DNA of 64,000 bases from Cytophagales bacterium (GTDB lineage: Bacteria; Bacteroidota; Bacteroidia; Cytophagales; Cyclobacteriaceae). The position numbers were made by a program, and so were the translations under genes. Where the stretch lies: NCBI GenBank assembly GCA_017303805.1, contig JAFLBQ010000003.1:1-64000 (forward strand), read 5' to 3'. Under the pieces are notes generated by a model, which was not told the origin of the DNA, ran no database searches, and saw only the letters and a program-made list of their open reading frames with translations. Positions 61,888 through 64,000 of this stretch are shown here, piece by piece. Position 1 is the stretch's first letter; every line of letters starts with the position of its first letter.

Positions 61888-61956
61888 TCTTATTAAATTT
61901 AAATTGTTAAACATTCTTTCTTTATTCTCAACCGGTAGTTGCTGCGATTGATGATG

Positions 61957-61964
61957 CAAAGGTG
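61957..61964 (-). promoter_or_regulatory. -7-like box of ssb
   Basis: The minus strand reads CACCTTTG, one change from TAnnTTTG, 70 nt before the ssb start. Confidence 0.3.
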
Positions 61965-62006
61965 TGGCCGGCTCAAAACTCAAGTCGTTTATTATTCAAT
62001 TACTTT

Positions 62007-62039
62007 CGGTTATATTCGTTTATAACCGTTTAAAAACGG
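62007..62039. promoter_or_regulatory. Two overlapping palindromes upstream of the zinc-ribbon gene
   Basis: CGGTTATA (62007-62014) / TATAACCG (62021-62028) with a 6-nt spacer, overlapping CCGTTT-AA-AAACGG (62026-62039). Both are perfect. They lie 30-62 bp before the next ATG and probably bind a regulator. Confidence 0.5.
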
Positions 62040-62068
62040 ATAGGAAAACCGCTAAAATCGCTTAAATC

Positions 62069-62452
62069 ATGGGCAAAAAGGAAGAAAAGGGTTGTTTGGA
62101 GTGTGGAATAAAAATTACCGGTCGGTCTGATAAAAAATTCTGTTCAGACCATTGCCGCGTGGCCTACAATAATAAACTGAACCGCGATGAAACCACGTAC
62201 ATGAATAACGTAACCAACATTCTGCGTAAGAACCGCAGAATTCTTTTGGAATTAAACACCGGTGGAAAGACGAAAGTGAATCGCGATAAGCTAAACGAAA
62301 AAGGATTTGACTTTGGGTATTTTACCAGCCAGTATAAAACCAAAGAAGGTGCCGTATATAATTTTTGTTTTGAACAAGGCTATTTGCCATTAGAGAATAA
62401 CTGGTACCTTTTGGTCGTAAAAGGCGAATCAGCAAAAGCACAACCCCAATGA
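62069..62452 (+). CDS. Zinc-ribbon protein of unknown function, 127 aa
   Basis: The N-terminus has C-L-E-C and C-S-D-H-C Cys pairs separated by 13 residues, a short zinc ribbon like those of DUF2116-type proteins. A basic linker (NRDETTYMNNVTNILRKNRRI) and a strand-rich end follow. It may bind nucleic acid. Its stop overlaps the ATG of the SDR gene (ATGA). Confidence 0.78.
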   Translation: MGKKEEKGCLECGIKITGRSDKKFCSDHCRVAYNNKLNRDETTYMNNVTNILRKNRRILLELNTGGKTKVNRDKLNEKGFDFGYFTSQYKTKEGAVYNFCFEQGYLPLENNWYLLVVKGESAKAQPQ

Positions 62453-63198
62453 GCTGGACATTACAAGGAAAAAAGATTTTAGTAACCGGTGGCACCAAAG
62501 GCATAGGCCTGGCCATTGCACGCGAGTGTTTAGAACTTGGCGCAGAAGTATTGGTAGTAGCCCGCAACACCAAAACTATTCAGGGCAAAGTAAAAAACTC
62601 GGCCAACCTGTTTACCTACGAGGGCGATCTGAACCTTGCCGACTTTAGAAGCGACCTGGTGAAACGGATTTCGGAAAACTGGGGTAAACTGGACGTGTTA
62701 ATTAATAACGTAGGCACCAACCTGCGTAAAAAATTTATAGCGTATTCCGAATCTGAAATTAGGGATCTGTTTGAAACCAATTTGTTCAGTACTGTGCAAC
62801 TTACGCATGCCTGCTACTCGCTTTTGCAAAAGGCGGGGAATGCAAGCGTAATCAATATGGCCTCGGTGGCCGGTTCTACCGATGTACAAAGCGGCCCTCC
62901 TTACGGGATGACCAAGGCTGCCCTTATTCAATTTACCAAACATTTAGCAGCCGAATGGAGCGCTGATGGCATTCGCGTAAACGCCATTTCGCCCTGGTAT
63001 ATCGAAACTCCCTTAACGCAACCGGTACTTTCCAACCCCGAGCGCCTTGCTAAAATTATTGATCGAACTCCTTTGCAACGTGTAGGCAAACCCGAAGAGG
63101 TAGCCAGCCTGGCGGCTTACCTGGCTATGGATAAAAGCAGCTTCATTACCGGACAAAATATTGCGGTAGATGGCGGCTTTAGTGTGAAAGGACTTTAG
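62449..63198 (+). CDS. SDR-family oxidoreductase
   Basis: A 249-aa short-chain dehydrogenase. Coenzyme loop T-G-G-T-K-G-I-G, NNVG in the Rossmann fold, the catalytic Ser in MASVAGS and Y-G-M-T-K with Tyr and Lys; C-terminal GQNIAVDGGFS. It looks like a tropinone-reductase/3-oxoacyl reductase type enzyme; the substrate is unknown. Coupled to the zinc-ribbon gene. Confidence 0.93.
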   Translation: MSWTLQGKKILVTGGTKGIGLAIARECLELGAEVLVVARNTKTIQGKVKNSANLFTYEGDLNLADFRSDLVKRISENWGKLDVLINNVGTNLRKKFIAYSESEIRDLFETNLFSTVQLTHACYSLLQKAGNASVINMASVAGSTDVQSGPPYGMTKAALIQFTKHLAAEWSADGIRVNAISPWYIETPLTQPVLSNPERLAKIIDRTPLQRVGKPEEVASLAAYLAMDKSSFITGQNIAVDGGFSVKGL

Positions 63199-63238
63199 AT
63201 ATAGATTTAGCAGCAGCAATAGTAATTCATCAATCGAT

Positions 63239-64000
63239 ATGAAAAAATTTCTTACCCTGATTTTTGTTCTTGGCACGGCTCTGTGGTTGCAGGCACAAAC
63301 TCTTACAACGGCCAGGCCGGAGCAAGCCGGTATTTCTGCTGAGCGGCTGGCCCGTGTAGATCAATTGGTAAACGAGCATGTAAACAAAGGGCTGATACCT
63401 GGAGCTGTGGTGCTGATTGCACGCAATGGAAAGATTGTATTTCACAAAGCGTATGGCCAAAGTAATCTCGAAAATAAAACTCCGCTTAAAGCGAACGATA
63501 TTTTTCGCATTGCTTCACAAACCAAAGCCATTACCAGCCTGGCGGCTTTGATGTGCTTTGAAGACGGAAAATTTTTGCTGGACGAACCCGTTTCGAAGTA
63601 CATTCCTGAATTTAAAAATCCACGGGTACTGGTAAACTTTAACGAAAAAGATTCCAGCTACTTTACCGAGCCTGCCAAAAGCGAGCCCACCATTCGGCAA
63701 GTGCTTACCCACACCTCGGGTATCGATTATGCCGGCATTGGCAGTAAAGAACTGAAAGCAATTTTTGCAAAAGCCGGTGTACCCAGTGGTATTGGTAACC
63801 ATCAAGGTTTGCTGGCCGATAAGATGAAAATATTGGCGAAGCTTCCGCTCAAACATCATCCGGGCGAGCGCTATACGTATGGTTTGAATACCGATGTGCT
63901 TGGATACCTGGTGGAAATCTGGTCGGGTATGTCGTTAGACCAGTTTTTTAAGACCCGCATTTTTGCCCCGTTGGGGATGAACGATACCTACTTCTACCTA
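63239..64000 (+). CDS. Serine hydrolase, beta-lactamase/esterase family, partial
   Basis: The gene begins at 63239 and runs off the window end (254 codons seen). Signal peptide (FLTLIFVLGTALWLQAQ), the catalytic S-Q-T-K (S-x-x-K) in RIASQTKAI, and Y-T-Y-G-L-N-T-D near the end, in place of the more usual Y-S-N, as seen in esterase-type members. It is a class C beta-lactamase-fold protein, probably an exported esterase or transpeptidase-like enzyme and not a resistance enzyme. Confidence 0.9.
   Translation, partial: MKKFLTLIFVLGTALWLQAQTLTTARPEQAGISAERLARVDQLVNEHVNKGLIPGAVVLIARNGKIVFHKAYGQSNLENKTPLKANDIFRIASQTKAITSLAALMCFEDGKFLLDEPVSKYIPEFKNPRVLVNFNEKDSSYFTEPAKSEPTIRQVLTHTSGIDYAGIGSKELKAIFAKAGVPSGIGNHQGLLADKMKILAKLPLKHHPGERYTYGLNTDVLGYLVEIWSGMSLDQFFKTRIFAPLGMNDTYFYL

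Noticed and set aside
1-64000. tRNA, rRNA or CRISPR array
   Set aside because: I found no cloverleaf-like T-loop consensus in intergenic space and no regularly spaced identical repeats with unique spacers.

Overview
The window looks like a chromosomal segment of a Bacteroidota bacterium, most likely a Cytophagales-type lineage. The evidence is: a secreted M64 peptidase with a C-terminal type IX secretion (T9SS) sorting domain, a carboxypeptidase-regulatory-domain TonB-dependent receptor, an HAE-1 RND pump in TetR-TolC-adaptor-RND order, many signal-peptide or lipobox proteins, start codons with no clear Shine-Dalgarno sequence, and several Bacteroidota-type -7 boxes (TAnnTTTG) lying very close to starts. 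The taxonomic call is inferred from gene content only. I saw no tRNA, rRNA, CRISPR array or intact insertion sequence.

Region 1 (1-7.85 kb) is accessory DNA, visibly richer in A/T than the rest. It holds an unknown 183-aa protein, a small NTF2-like lipoprotein and a 1600-aa helicase fusing a DnaQ-like exonuclease, a RecQ helicase and a UvrD-type helicase. Between them lie long gene-poor stretches full of imperfect palindromes and related direct/inverted repeats, some of which bracket the helicase gene. This is the part of the window most likely to hold something undescribed.

Region 2 (7.8-31 kb) runs: ahcY; a probable potassium operon (KdpD-like kinase, KdpE-like regulator, KtrB-like channel, a 94-aa unknown protein, a beta-barrel protein); a FrnE-like DsbA; a translationally coupled trio of secreted hydrolases (CocE/NonD, SGNH, BNR); a decayed VapBC pair; an APC permease; a lipoprotein; an M28/PSMA-like peptidase; a 2-hydroxyacid dehydrogenase; and the TetR-regulated RND efflux operon.

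Region 3 (31-42 kb) holds a TonB-dependent receptor, a secreted beta-barrel-like protein, the M64/T9SS peptidase with a lipoprotein, a DUF1287 protein, a self-contained Fic gene preceded by a four-copy operator array, and a three-gene candidate metal ABC system (His-rich FtsX-type permease, LolD-type ATPase, small CxxC periplasmic protein).

Region 4 (41-64 kb) is mostly housekeeping: BirA, RsfS, FtsH, an LpxH-like phosphatase, an NtrC/NtrY-type two-component pair, acyl carrier protein, a lipid kinase, a MocR regulator broken by one in-frame stop, an EamA exporter with GNAT and two DinB-like genes, IlvE, a quinone reductase, a PPOX-family protein, TadA, AspRS carrying a repeat-like in-frame insertion, SSB, a zinc-ribbon protein with an SDR, and the start of a serine hydrolase cut by the window end.
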